This document shows positions 24,374 to 35,504 of a stretch of 64,000 nt of DNA, piece by piece. The position numbers and the translations under genes were made by a program. Position 1 is the first letter of the stretch. Every line of letters begins with the position of its first letter. The stretch spans positions 43,051,080-43,115,079 of the forward strand of contig OW121741.1 in the NCBI GenBank assembly GCA_933228675.1, in the 5' to 3' direction. A model generated the notes under the pieces. The model was not told the DNA's origin. It worked only from the letters and a program-made list of their open reading frames with translations, and did not search any database. This stretch comes from Stomorhina lunata (lineage: Eukaryota; Arthropoda; Insecta; Diptera; Rhiniidae).

Positions 24374-25657
24374 CCCAGCAAAACTTTGGTAATGGCAAGT
24401 ACTCTGATAACTGGTTACCTTGTAACGACTACAACATACCATCCGAATAAATAATAAGTTATTACAGAAGTACTTATTTGTAATTAAGATGGTAATTTAA
24501 ACTGAATGGCCCCAAATCCCACCAAGGGCAACAATTTTTTTTTATTAAAAGAGTCTTTTTAAATGATTTTTGAATTTTAAGAACTTAAATATTATCTTCT
24601 GTAAAAAAAAATGTAAAACTAACCCACGTTAATGAAAAAATACCATCATGAGTTAATTTTGATTATGTAGGGGATGTTGAATACCAAACACGATTCTAAT
24701 TGGTCTTAACTTGGTAAGGCCAACTTATCTGGGTCATCCTTCATCTCAACTGTGGACACATACCTCCTCATGATATCACCCGGGGAGATAGTTTAACACC
24801 CATTAATATTGTGAGTTAACATGTTCCGAGAGTTGTCCCATAAGATCGATAAAAATGGGTTAGGATTACTTTCTAGTAACCCTCTCTTGAAAAAAAATAC
24901 AATGAGAGGATAAAATTAGAATTGAAATGTCCCACTACCTAATGTTAAAGGAGAATGTCCGAAACTTCGATAGAAAGACCAAGTAGAGGAACATTTTTTA
25001 AAGCTTGGCCTATAAAATTGGAGAATATTCGCACAAGATCGAAATCCATGGAATTCTAAAATATAATCGGACTTTGACCTTAACAGGTTGTAACATTTAA
25101 GTAAGTAAGAGTCAATCTTATATAAAAACTTATACAAAAAAGAAGATTTAAATTGTTTAAGTTTTAAAATAATTTTAAAAAAGTTTTAAAATAATTACAA
25201 AAAATCGTATAAAAATATTTTTCCAAAAATTACAACAAAGCAAAAAAAAGCAGGGAAAAACATAGTTATTTTCACATGATTTTGGATCTAAAAATAAAAA
25301 TTGTTTATATTAATTATAAGCTGCTAAGTTTTCAACATATGAAGTAGCTCAGTGGAAGAGTCTCTGCCTAGCAGTCGGAGGGTCTGGGTTCGAGCCCCCA
25401 TGGGATCATAAAAAAAATTTTGTATTTCGTTTAAAAATATATGTTTTTAATAAAACAACAACAAAAAAGTTGTTGCTGTTGTTGTTGTTGCTTTCAAATT
25501 GCTTACCCAAGTCATTACTTTTCTGCAATTGGTAAGTACTTGCCTCCAATGACATCCCCATGTTAATGTAATGACTTAAACAGCGAATGAGTAAGTAGTT
25601 CGTGTTCAATAGTTTAACTGTTTAACTCATTATTTGGTAATGAAAAGTTTTACTGGG
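24374..25657. mobile_element. W element 1: inverted-repeat element carrying a tRNA-like sequence
   Basis: The ends are CCCAGCAAAACTTT and AAAGTTTTACTGGG. Alignment of the flanks with the uninterrupted hAT X (…ATTTATC / …) suggests a 3-bp ATC duplication (24371-24373 and 25658-25660). A second copy in reverse orientation lies at 29241-30439, and a fragment at 35505-35860. No protein of meaningful length is encoded. I cannot assign the superfamily. Confidence 0.75.
25342..25406 (+). ncRNA. tRNA-like sequence inside W element 1
   Basis: TAGCTCAGTGGAAGAG fits an internal RNA polymerase III A box, and GGGTTCGAGCC fits a B box, at tRNA-like spacing. The anticodon arm pairs only as CTCTG/CGGAG around a 9-base loop and the T stem is imperfect, so this is probably tRNA-derived rather than a working tRNA. 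The reverse-orientation copy at 29481-29544 is almost identical. Confidence 0.6.
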
Positions 25658-25823
25658 ATCGTTATAGATATTTAAAATTTTCATCATGAGGGATATTTAT
25701 ATTTCAAATATAAATCCATCTTTTTTTATTTTTCGATCGAAATGAAAATAAATTTTTATCGGCAATGATATTTATACTTGATGGATTTAAAAAATAAAAC
25801 GATCTCCGGTCTCTGAAAAATAG

Positions 25824-26294
25824 TTTTGTACGCTTGCAATATATACCATTACATATTTAAATAATATATTGCAAATCTAGTGTTTCGTAAAGCTGACGGA
25901 ATTGAAATTGATAACAAACCTGACCGAACTTTCAAAATTGAAAATTTGTATGAAATTTAAGGAAAATAAAATGAAAACTAAAAAGAAAATGTTCGTGGGT
26001 GCATTGAATGCATATGCAAAAGAAATGTGAAAGAAAAACTGATGTATATGAAACAGCACTAACTTTTTGAACTAAATTTGTTAACATTTCGGTTGTCGAT
26101 TGAAATTCTTGACAAGAAATTTTGTTATTATTATGATATTCTTATTAAAGATTAAGTTCTTTATAGTGATGTGTACCATAGACTATTTCATAGAATGTGA
26201 TCATATGGTCTACTAAGCAAAATGTACTTTGAAAGTTCGCACACAGTCTAAGTATGTGTCTATGATATATACCGGCAAAATCTTTAAATTTATA
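25824..26294. other. Interior of hAT Z
   Basis: AT-rich sequence between hAT Y and DD37E copy F. It belongs to Z by position; no coding frame is recognised. Confidence 0.5.
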
Positions 26295-27579
26295 AAGAGT
26301 GTTCTAAAAAAAATATGCATTTACTATTTTAGACAAAATTTATCCATAGTGCAAGAAATAATTTATTTTTTGATCAAGTTAGTTTCTATAGATATGTCAG
26401 ATACTATTATTTTAGAAATTATTAATTTTCAATAGTTATTTCAATCAAAATGGACTGCGAAAAAAAAGTTTGTGAAAATATAATTAAAACTTTTCAAAAA
26501 AATCCGTCATGGACTTTTAAAAAAATAGCTAAAAATTTGAAAGTTGACCCTCGAACGGTTTCTAATGCCATCAGACGGTATAAGGAAAACCTGAGCATTG
26601 AAAGAAAACCTGGATTAGGGAGGAAAAAAGGTCCTACAATTATTGGTAAGGCAAAAGAAGTCGAGCGACTCTTTCGAAGAGCGCCTAACACTTCTTTAAG
26701 AAAAGCAGCTCGTACGGTGAAATGTTCTACAAATTTTGCACACAGAGTCAAAGCTTAAGCTGGACTGAAGACATACAAAGTCCGAAAGGTTCCAGATCGC
26801 AATGCTATAAAGAACTTAGAAGCAAAAAAACGAGCGAAAAAATTGAAGTCTGATTTTATAAAAAAATACACCTGTTGTGTGATGGATGATGAAACAGACT
26901 TTTCTCAACTTCCTGGTCAAGATTTTTATGTTGCTGATAAACGGGGCAATGTTCGGCAAGAGTTTCGCACAAAAAAACAAACAAAATTCCCTAAGAAGTT
27001 TCTCGTGTGGCAAGCTATTTGCAGTTGTGGCAAAAGAAGTAAAGTATTTGTGGAATCTGGCACAATAAACACAGAAATTTATATAAAGGAGTGCCTACAA
27101 AAACGGTTGTTACCCTTTTTAAGAGAGCACAGAGTGACTACATTTTTTTGGCCCGATTTGGCATCATGCCATTATGGAAAAAAGGCACTTGAGTGGTACT
27201 CAAAGAATAATGTAATTTTTGTACCACGAGAGGCAAATCCACCTAACTGTCCAGAACTTCGGCCTGTGGAAAGGTATTGGGCTCTGGTAAAAAAGGAATT
27301 GAAGAACACAGGAAAGATTTCCAAGAACATGTCCGATTTTAAGCGCAGGTGGAACACATGCTCCAAAAAGGTATCAGAAGCAACTGTAAAATCTTTAATG
27401 GGAGGGTTTCCGAAAAAAATCGATAATTTTGCAAAACCCGAGTACTAAGTAAACATTTTAATGCTAAATGATTTTGTATAATATGTCATTATATTTGCGT
27501 ATTTTGTAGAGTTTTTATATTAAAAGGTTTGATTTTTATTTAAGAAAATCCAACTACAAATTTTATTTAGAGCACTCTT
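26295..27579 (+). mobile_element. Tc1/mariner DD37E element, copy F (nested in hAT Z)
   Basis: Canonical ends with TA at 26293-26294 and 27580-27581; 1285 bp. It lies wholly inside hAT Z. Confidence 0.95.
26450..27448 (+). pseudogene. DD37E transposase, copy F, one stop and a 12-bp deletion
   Basis: The frame is interrupted by one in-frame TAA at 26756-26758 (a Tyr codon elsewhere). A 12-bp in-frame deletion near 26896 removes the four residues YVLA directly after the first catalytic Asp. Otherwise the frame is continuous, and WPDLASCHY and VERYW are intact. It shares Leu/Ile variants with copy E and Glu/Ile variants with copy C. Confidence 0.92.
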
Positions 27580-27828
27580 TAAACTTTCGGCGATTTAATT
27601 TGACCACATTTTGTTCAAATATGATTTTCCAATTTGTAAAAGAAAGTTTATTAATAAAATATGAAGTTTTAAATTCACAAGTTAAAATTTCCCCAAAAAA
27701 ACCCCAACAAATTTTAGTGAATCCCCAACAAAATCCCCAAGCCCCAATCCAAATTTTTCGCCTTTTTGAAGATTGAATATCCCCAACTTTGGGGCCAAAA
27801 CCCCAAATCTGGCAGCCCTGAACTCAAG

Positions 27829-28420
27829 TCATTTGGTCGGTCGGTTGTTGTTTCATTTGAAATCATTCTTGCTTAATGCTAAATCTCATTTGCTCACAGC
27901 CATTAGCTTGGCCGCTCGCTTTATAAGCCAGTCGTCTGTCAGTGTGCTGTGCCCAAGTGAGGGCCTTTCAGAGCTTATGCTGCTACTGCAGCGCCTGTTA
28001 ACAGCTGTTGTTATTTTCTTACTTTATAAACCCAATTCATGTGGGTATCAATACAAAAAAAAACAATACAAATTCGAAATTGAATCGTTTTGTTGTGTTT
28101 TTGGCTCGTGTTCTGTATGGATGCATTGACATGCTTACACAGATTCCCTCCCAAACAGTGCTGCCCCCTTTTCTCCTCCTCCTTCGTTTTTCGTTTTATT
28201 GTTGATATGGCTTTTAAAAAAAAGTCACCAACATCTAGAAGTGTTTTTCTTGAGAGATTGGCTGCGATCGTCATTTAAGAGAACTTTATGTTTTTCTATT
28301 ATTTAATGAGAAAACTGAAAAGTGATTTATTCGATTAACATAAATCAATAAATAATAAAACAATCACTTAGAAATTGACAAAAGACATACATATTAATCG
28401 TTTAAGATTATTGTCTTTAT
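27829..28420. other. Probable unique host sequence, right of hAT Z
   Basis: This continues the unique segment at 22440-23602. It is less AT-rich than the transposons (for example TTGGCCGCTCGCTTTATAAG near 27908). TTTATAAG followed by GTCAGTG lies at 27920-27945, but the spacing is shorter than usual for a TATA-initiator pair. A 118-codon frame (27773-28129) starts inside the transposon, so it is not a plausible gene. Confidence 0.35.
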
Positions 28421-29212
28421 TATACCCTTCACCACCATAGGTGGAAAGGGTATTATAAGTTTGTGCTGACGTTTGTAACGCATAGAAATATTTGTCTTAG
28501 ACCCACCTTTTAGTATACCGATAGACTTAGAATCACTTTCTGAGTCGATTTAGCGATGTCCGTCCGTCCATCCGTCTGGCTGGCTGGACCCCCATGTAAA
28601 CCTTGTAATCAAACTACAGGTCGCAATTCTAAAGATAATTTGATGAAATTTGGCACAGATAATTTTTTTGATAATTGGACTTTGGCTATTGAAATTGTTC
28701 AAAATCGGTCCATTATTTATGGTACCTCCCATAGGTCCCACTTCCCGGAGTTGCTATATTGGCCACAAATATCAATATTTTTTCATGAAATTTAAAACAG
28801 ATACTGCTTATGTAAACTTAAATCACTGTACCAAATCGGTCCACATTTGACCATAGCTCCCATATAAACTCTTCTTCAAAAACGCACTAAATGAGACAAA
28901 AAATCACTAAAACGCTCGTAAATCTAAAGATAATGAAAATTTTGAGTTTATTTTTTGCATACATAATTTTTGCAACAACTGTAATCAATTTGAGAAATAA
29001 TCGAGATAATCGGTCCACATTTGACCCTAGCTCTCATATAAGTCCAAATGACGGAAACAGGTTGAATATATACGTTTTGAGAAAATGTTTGTATGATGGC
29101 AAAATTTAGGAAATATTTGTCTTTATACAGGAAAAATAACACCTTTGACCTTAGTGGTGAAGGGTATCGTATGGTCGGCTTGACCGACTATAGCGCTTTC
29201 TTACTTGTTTTT
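28421..29212. repeat. TATACCC dispersed repeat with inverted ends
   Basis: ATACCCTTCACCAC at 28422 is exactly inverted as GTGGTGAAGGGTAT near 29154. The left end also forms a local hairpin (ACCCTTCACC … GGTGGAAAGGGT). Internal phrases such as GTAACGCATAGAAATATT, GTCCGTCCGTCC and CTCACTTCCCGG-like runs recur in diverged form inside the hAT at 58440-59345. No protein is encoded. This type of repeat is familiar from fly intergenic DNA, but I cannot name it. Confidence 0.6.
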
Positions 29213-29240
29213 TGTTATGTTGGTTATACACATGATCATT

Positions 29241-30439
29241 CCCAGCAAAACTTTTTATTGTCAAATAATGAGTTAAACAGCTAAACTATTGAACACGAAC
29301 TACTTACTCATTCACTGTTTAAGTCATGACATTAACATGGGGATCTCATTGGAGGCAAGTACTTACCAATTGCAGAAAAGTAATGACTTGGGTAAGCAAT
29401 TGGAAAACAACAACAAAAACTTTTTTGTTGTTGTATTTAAAAAAATATATTTTGAAACGAAATACAAACTTTTTTTTATTACCCCATGGGGGCTCGAACA
29501 CAGACCCTCCGACTGCTAGGCAGAGACTCTTCCACTGAGCTACTTTATATGTTGAAAACTTAGCAGTTTATAATTAATATAAACAATTTTGTTTATAATT
29601 AATATAAACAATTTTGATTTTTAGATCCAAAATCATGTGACAATAACATTATTTTTCCCTGCTTTTTTTGCTTTGTTGTAATTTTTGGAAAAATATTTCT
29701 ATACGATATTTTATAAATGTATAATGCATTTAATAAACAATAAAGATGTTTTTTTTTTTTTTTCAATTATTTTAAATCTTCTTTTTTGTATAAGTTTTTA
29801 CATAAGATTGACTCTTACTTACTTAAATGGCCTAAAGTTACAACCTGTTAAGGTCAAAGTCCGAGCATATTTAAGAATTCCATGGATTTCGATCTTGTGC
29901 GAATATTCTCCAATTTTATAGGTCAAGCTTTGAAAAATGTTCCTCTACTTGGTCTTTCTATCGAAGTTTCGGACATCCTCCTCTAACATTAGGTTGTGGG
30001 ACATTTTAGTTCTAATTTTATCCTCTTCATAGCTTTTTTTCAAGAGAGGGTTACTAGCCCGTAATCCTAACCCATTTTTTTATCGATCTTATGGGACAAC
30101 TCTCGGAACATGTTAGCTCACTATATTAATGGGTGTTATACTAGCTCCCCGGGTGATACCAGGAAGAGGTCTGAGTCCACAGTTGAGATGAAGGATGACC
30201 CAGATAAGTTGGGCTTACCAAGTTAAGACCAATTAGAATCGTGTTTGGTATTCAACATCCCCTACATAATCAAAATTGTCTCATGATGGTATTTTTTCAT
30301 TACCATGAGTTGGTTTTCCAAATTTTTTTTACAGAAGGTAATATTTAAGTTTAACTTATTATTTATTCGGAGGATATATTCTAGTCATTACAAGGTAACC
30401 AGTTATCAGAGTACTTGCCATTACCAAAGTTTTGCTGGG
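29241..30439. mobile_element. W element 2 (reverse orientation)
   Basis: The ends CCCAGCAAAACTTTTT and CCAAAGTTTTGCTGGG match W element 1, and the interior aligns in reverse complement along its length. The flanks (ATT on the left, TTT on the right) differ by one base from a clean 3-bp duplication. Confidence 0.72.
29481..29544 (-). ncRNA. tRNA-like sequence inside W element 2
   Basis: Minus-strand copy of the sequence at 25342-25406, with GTAGCTCAGTGGAAGAG (A-box-like) and GTTCGAGCCC (B-box-like). CTGGGTT reads CTGTGTT here. Confidence 0.58.
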
Positions 30440-30661
30440 TTTGTTTCTTAGCTAGCCCAACTGGATCCGATGTTTATGTTAAGTTAGGTTAGTGTGATTT
30501 TTATGAGTTATACGACACGCTCAACAGTTGGATGAATCACAACTTCACCATAAAATAACTTGGATTGATAATATTTTGATTAATTCTAAGTGGCGATCAT
30601 ATTTACTTGATGTACGCTCGAGACGCGAAGCAGATAAAAAAGCGATCACCATTTAGTTATA

Positions 30662-31961
30662 AAGAGTGCTCTAAATAAAATTTGTAGTTGGATTTTCTTA
30701 AATAAAAATCAAACCTTTTAATATAAAAACTCTACAAAATACGCAAATATAATGACATATTATACAAAATCATTTAGCATTAAAATGTTTACTTAGTACT
30801 CGGGTTTTGCAAAATTATCGACTTTTTTCGGAAACCCTCCCATTAAAGATTTTACAGTTGCTTCTGATACCTTTTTGAAGCATGTGTTCCACCTGCGCTT
30901 AAAATCGGACATGTTCTTGGAAATCTTTCCTGTGTTCTTCAATTCCTTTTTTACCAGAGCCCAATACCTTTCCACAGGCCGAAGTTCTGGACAGTTAGGT
31001 GGATTTGCCTCTCGTGGTACAAAAATGACATTATTCTTTGAGTACCACTCAAGTGCCTTTTTTCCATAATGACATGATGCCAAATCGGGCCAAAAAAATG
31101 TAGTCACTCTGTGCTCTCTTAAAAAGGGTAACAACCGTTTTTGTAGGCACTCCTTTATATAAATTTCTGTGTTTATTGTGCCAGATGCCACAAATACTTT
31201 ACTTCTTTTGCCACAACTGCAAATAGCTTGCCACACGAGAAACTTCTTAGGGAATTTTGTTTGTTTTTTTTGTGTGAAACTCGTGCCGAACATTGCCCCG
31301 TTTATCAGCAACATAAAAATCTTGACCAGGAAGTTGAGAAAAGTCTGCCAGTACGTATGTTTCATCATCCATCACACAACAGGTGTATTTTTTTATAAAA
31401 TCAGACTTCAATTTTTTCGCTCATTTTTTTTTGCTTCTAAGTTCTTTATAGCATTGCGATCTGGAACCTTTTGGACTTTGTATGTCTTCAGTCCAGCATA
31501 AGCTTTGACTCTATGTGCAAAATTCGTAGAACATTTCACCGTACGAGCTGCTTTTCTTAAAGAAGTGTTAGGCGCTCTTCGAAAGAGTCGCTCGACTTCT
31601 TTTGCCTTACCAATATCTGTAGGACCTTTTTTCCTCCCTGATCCAGGTTTTCTTTTAATGCTCAGGTTTTCCTTATACCGTCTGATGGCATTAGAAACCG
31701 TTCGAGGGTCAACTTTCAAATTTTTAGCTACTTTTGTAAAAGTCCATGACGGATTTTTTTGAAAAGTTTTAATTATATTTTCACGAACTTTTTTTTCGCA
31801 GTCCATTTTGATTGAAATAACTATTGAAAATTAATAATTTCTAAAATAATAGTATCTGACATATCTATAGAAACTAACTTGATCAAAAAATAAATTATTT
31901 CTTGCACTATGGATAAATTTTGTCTAAAATAGTAAATGCATATTTTTTTTAGAACACTCTT
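30662..31961 (-). mobile_element. Tc1/mariner DD37E element, copy G (splits an RTE-like LINE)
   Basis: Canonical ends, with TA at 30660-30661 and 31962-31963; 1300 bp. Deleting the element and one TA restores the LINE reading frame HHLVICKIRLKL. Confidence 0.95.
30793..31806 (-). pseudogene. DD37E transposase, copy G, T-run frameshifts
   Basis: The N-terminal 132 codons (31806-31408) end at a T/A-run insertion near 31425. A further run near 31262-31270 has an extra T compared with copies D and C. The catalytic part reads at 31368-30793, with WPDLASCHY and VERYWALVKKE. All lesions that break the frame are in homopolymers. Confidence 0.9.
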
Positions 31962-32639
31962 TATGTAAAATTCGATTAAAGCTCAGAGGTCTGATACGAC
32001 AAAAGCCGATAGGAAAATTGGAATGTTTCCGGAATGCCTTTATTACTTCCATAAGAAATCGGCTTCCAGATGCTATTAACAACAACGCTAGTATAAACGA
32101 AATTTCTAGAAGTGTCATTCAGACGTACAATGAGGTTGGTCAAACGTACAATTAGGTTGGTCAATCAGAATAAAAAGGTCTGCAAGGAGGGACAAGAGAT
32201 TGTGGAAAGGCGAACAAGCAAGCCAAGCTAAATCAGCTGCAAGTATAGGCGATATGAAGACCTTATACAATATATCAAGAGCGTTGTGTGGCAAACCTAC
32301 ATACACCAACAGTCCCATACTGAGCAGTAGTGGTAATCCTATTTCAAATGCGGATGAACAACTGATACGCTGAACACTTCAAGTCGACTTTAAACAACCC
32401 TATCGGATTAACGCTGATACGCTGGATGGAACACTTCAGTCGACTTTAAACAACCCTATCGGATTAACGCCACTGATTGAAATGAATAATGAAACCAACC
32501 ACGATAGTATATTCATTGGTATTTCAGACAATCCCCCAACAATACAAGAATAGAAGAACGCCATTAAAAGCCTTAAAAGCAACAAGGCCACGGGTAATGA
32601 CAATATCTCAGCGGAGAGAGCAAGATACTTCTTCTTCTG

Positions 32640-33125
32640 TTATCCTTGACTCCCAGTGGAGCATAGGGCCTCATGGGATGTAAATGGGATGCAGTTGTTG
32701 CCTGGTTTTCCTGCTAACAGGTAATAACTGTATTCAATTCCTACTCACACCTCCTAGTGGTACATCCTGGAAACCTGAGCAACCTAGTTGAAGATGCGGT
32801 AAATAACCCGAGTGGGATTCTAGGTCAGGGCCAACGTGAGAGGGAGTTATCTTGGAGCCATTCCGACGTATTTGGTCTAAGGGTCTAAGATAATTGTACT
32901 TTGTAAAGTACGGAACTGTAGCGTCTGTTCAACATGTTAGTTGCGGCTACAAGCGGGTGTCTGTATCGGATCGAGCGACTCGCTTTACAAACTTGGCTCT
33001 TGTCTTTGGACTCATCATCCATCGACTTAACACTTACGATGTTTTAAGCATGGAAAGAAACAACATAACAAAATATACTACTCCAAGAGGTAATCATGCG
33101 AGAAATCCCCCTGCTACGGCAGCTG
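32640..33125 (+). repeat. Foreign block inside the RTE-like LINE, shared with hAT X
   Basis: The block starts CTTCTGTTATCCTTGACTCC and runs into the LINE reverse transcriptase at about 33130. It separates the ATGNDNISAE motif from NETSKILS. The same block plus ~60 bp of the LINE is found at 9355-9828, so the composite was copied as a unit. A 127-codon frame (32894-33277) fuses its last part to the RT; I recognise no domain in the non-RT portion. Confidence 0.6.
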
Positions 33126-34239
33126 GCACAAGGATTTTGGAGGTGCCTAATCTATGCAAGAACATCCTGATGAATGAAACCAGCAAGATACTAAGTCGAG
33201 TAATTTTGAACAGAATATCCGACACAATTTCCTCTACACTCTGCGAAAATCAGTTTAGTACTAGAGCAATGTTATGAATTCTGCACCCCCGTTTACCTAG
33301 CGTTTATTGACTTTATGAAGACCTTTGACAGTATCAATAGAAGCTATCTTTGCAAAATTTTAGAAAATTGTAAAATGCCAACGAAAATTCTGAACTAAAT
33401 TCGGGCAAAGTACGTGGATTTCAAATGTCGAATCCTTCACAAGGGTAAATTGTCAAATTCGTTCGAAGTCACCACTGGAATAAGGCAAGGATAAATCTTG
33501 TCACCTATACTTTTTATCCTTGTCATCGATAATATAATGCGCATGGCTTTAAATGGTAGACGCGGTATCCAATGGTCACCCTTTAAATATGCTGATGACG
33601 TATGCCTTCTAAGCCAAAGCCTAGGACACCTACAAGAAAACACTAACGCCATCACTGTTCAATCTCTGGCAGCTGGGCTGAAAATCAATATTTCCAAGAC
33701 AAAAATTATGCCTGGAGGTTATGGCAGAAGCCCGTCAACACACATTAATGTTTATAACGATGTTATTGGATGTGTTTAATTACCTTGGAAGTTTGGTATA
33801 TACAAAGGTGGCGCCGACGAGGATATTGAATCGCACATTAACAAGGCAAAATCTGCATTCGGCATTCTCCGAACTATTTGAAAATCTCGGCAAATATCAA
33901 CAACAACCAGGTTTTGAATATACAACTCGAATGTATTACGGCTGTGAATCTTGGAAACGTAGAAATGTCATCGATTAGCGCCTGCAAACCTTTGCAAACA
34001 AATGCTTACGGCAAATCCTAAGTATATGGTGTACGATTTATGATTTTTTAAAGAAACATTTTTTCAGTTCAAATTGCACGATATCTCTTAAATGATTGAG
34101 CGTTGAACCATTGAACCATAAGGTTCATTTAAAAAGTCTCTAAAGTAGGCCAATATCTACGTCAGCCAGATCGAAATAAAAACCCATAGTCTATCCATCT
34201 CGTCAGGCTAACCGCGTGCCTTCCAATTAGATAGTGTCC

Positions 34240-35310
34240 AGTCATGACGGATACTGAGATAATGTGGTGTCGGTAACAACTTCTTTATATCGAACTTTCT
34301 CAGAGAACACACTATAAGAGTTGTCGTAGATGGGATCTCATCAAACGAGTTCAATATTAATTCAGGGATACCGCAAGGCTCCGATCTTTCTCCTACATTA
34401 TTCATTAGCGACCTTCTATGGTCGCAAGGCTCCGATCTTTCTTCTACATTATTTCTTATACTCATTAACGACCTTCTATGTCAAACTTCGAATCCCATAT
34501 ACTCTTTTGCAGATGATAGTAACATTTGTCATTCGTATTCATTCAATTACAGACCAAGCCTCTTTGAGATAGGTGCTATGAGACAACACATGAATGGGAT
34601 ATCTGAATGGGACCGCACGAATAGAGTTGATTTTAATACTCGAAAGACTCAATGTTGTATGCTTACGCATAAGCGCACGGCAGATCTTGTTACTTCATCT
34701 GTTTTCATGGATGGTGTAAATATTCGGGAATCAGACGCTCTTGATGTTCTGGGCATGAAAATTCAGTGTGATGTGATGACATTTTTCAAGTGTCGAAAGA
34801 AGCATTCAAGTGCATCGGTTTTTTAAAACGATGTAAGAGATACTTCACTCCAGCTTATCTTCGAACTGTTTATACCAGCTATATCCGACCGAAAATGGAA
34901 TAGAACTCTCATGTAAGGGCCGGAGCTTCAAAGTCTATTTCGGAACGTGCTTATTAGTGGCAGTAGGGTAGTCAACTCCATTGACTCACTTGAACATCGT
35001 CGCAGTGTGGGTTGTGTTTCGCTGTTCTATTGTTACTACTTTGGAATGTGCTCTAACGAAATCAGGGAACTCGTTCCCGAAACTTGAACTTTCAGGCGCA
35101 ACACACGTTTATTTGTTAGAGCTCGTTGTCGATTGGCCAGTAGACCAAACAACACATTACAAAGAAAATTCGTTATTTAGCCGCACTGTTCGTATGTGGA
35201 ATTTACATCCCGCAGAAGTTTTACCATCCCCTTACAATATAGAAAAATTTAAATTAAATGTTCACAAACACTACTCCTTTTATCCCCCTTCCCAAAATTA
35301 AATAAAAAAA
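34240..35310 (+). pseudogene. jockey-like LINE reverse transcriptase, 3' part
   Basis: RVVVDGISSNEFNINSGIPQGSDLSPTLF (34318 onward) holds the PQGS motif, and YSFADDSNICHS (near 34500) is the catalytic FADD motif. ISEWDRTNRVDFNTRKTQCCML and FKCIGFLKRCKRYFTPAYLR follow in jockey order, and the C-terminus is near 35300 (HYSFYPPSQN). An internal duplication of about 65 bp (CTCCGATCTTTCT…GACCTTCTATG) and several shifts break the frame. A short A-rich tail follows at 35302. Confidence 0.78.
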
Positions 35311-35504
35311 CAAAAATAAATCATGGCCAGAATTTCTACATGAAAGGAACTACAATGATCCTGTTGTCTTCGTTTAATATTTAGCTGTAGGTCTATTTAG
35401 AAAAGCTTCCATGGCATACTCTGATGGATCCCAAAAAATCATACAGACTTGCCTTTGTGACAGCAACTACTGGTCAATATTTTTCTTAAGGTACCTACTA
35501 AGTA

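Larger units (their letters stand above)
23753..25815. mobile_element. Non-autonomous hAT element Y, nested in Z
   Basis: The ends CAGAGACCGGATTTTAA and CGATCTCCGGTCTCTG are flanked by AAAAATAG on both sides (23745-23752 and 25816-25823), an exact 8-bp duplication. It is homologous to hAT X over most of its length in the opposite orientation. Without the nested W element it is about 776 bp. Confidence 0.92.
23611..27820. mobile_element. hAT element Z, host of three further insertions
   Basis: The inverted ends CAGGGCTGCCAGAT and ATCTGGCAGCCCTG are flanked by an exact 8-bp duplication AACTCAAG (23603-23610 and 27821-27828). The arms carry repeated CCCCAA tracts. Removing hAT Y and DD37E copy F leaves under 900 bp with no transposase frame, so it is non-autonomous. 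Confidence 0.93.
30500..34030 (+). pseudogene. RTE-like LINE: endonuclease end and reverse transcriptase, twice interrupted
   Basis: WRSYLLDVRSRREADKKSDHHLV (30590-30657) contains the SDHH motif near the end of an apurinic-type endonuclease. Copy G then interrupts. Across the single TA the frame continues as VICKIRLKLRGLIRQKP (31962 onward). AIKSLKSNKATGNDNISAE (near 32560) begins the reverse transcriptase, then a foreign block intervenes (32640-33125). NETSKILSRVILNRISDTI (33172), FIDFMKTFDSINRSYL (33305), and LSPILFILVIDN with KYADDVCLLSQ (33500-33620) are the core RT motifs. NYLGSLVYTKGGADEDI (33780) follows. Several stops and shifts make it non-functional. Similarity to RTE-type LINEs is inferred. 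Confidence 0.78.

Noticed and set aside
25342..25406. A functional tRNA gene
   Set aside because: The anticodon arm needs a 9-base loop, the T stem is imperfect, and the sequence is part of a repeated mobile element; kept as tRNA-like only.
28090..28278. Short frames around 28008-28278 as a small secreted protein gene
   Set aside because: Several overlapping short frames on both strands exist here, none with family motifs or plausible signals.
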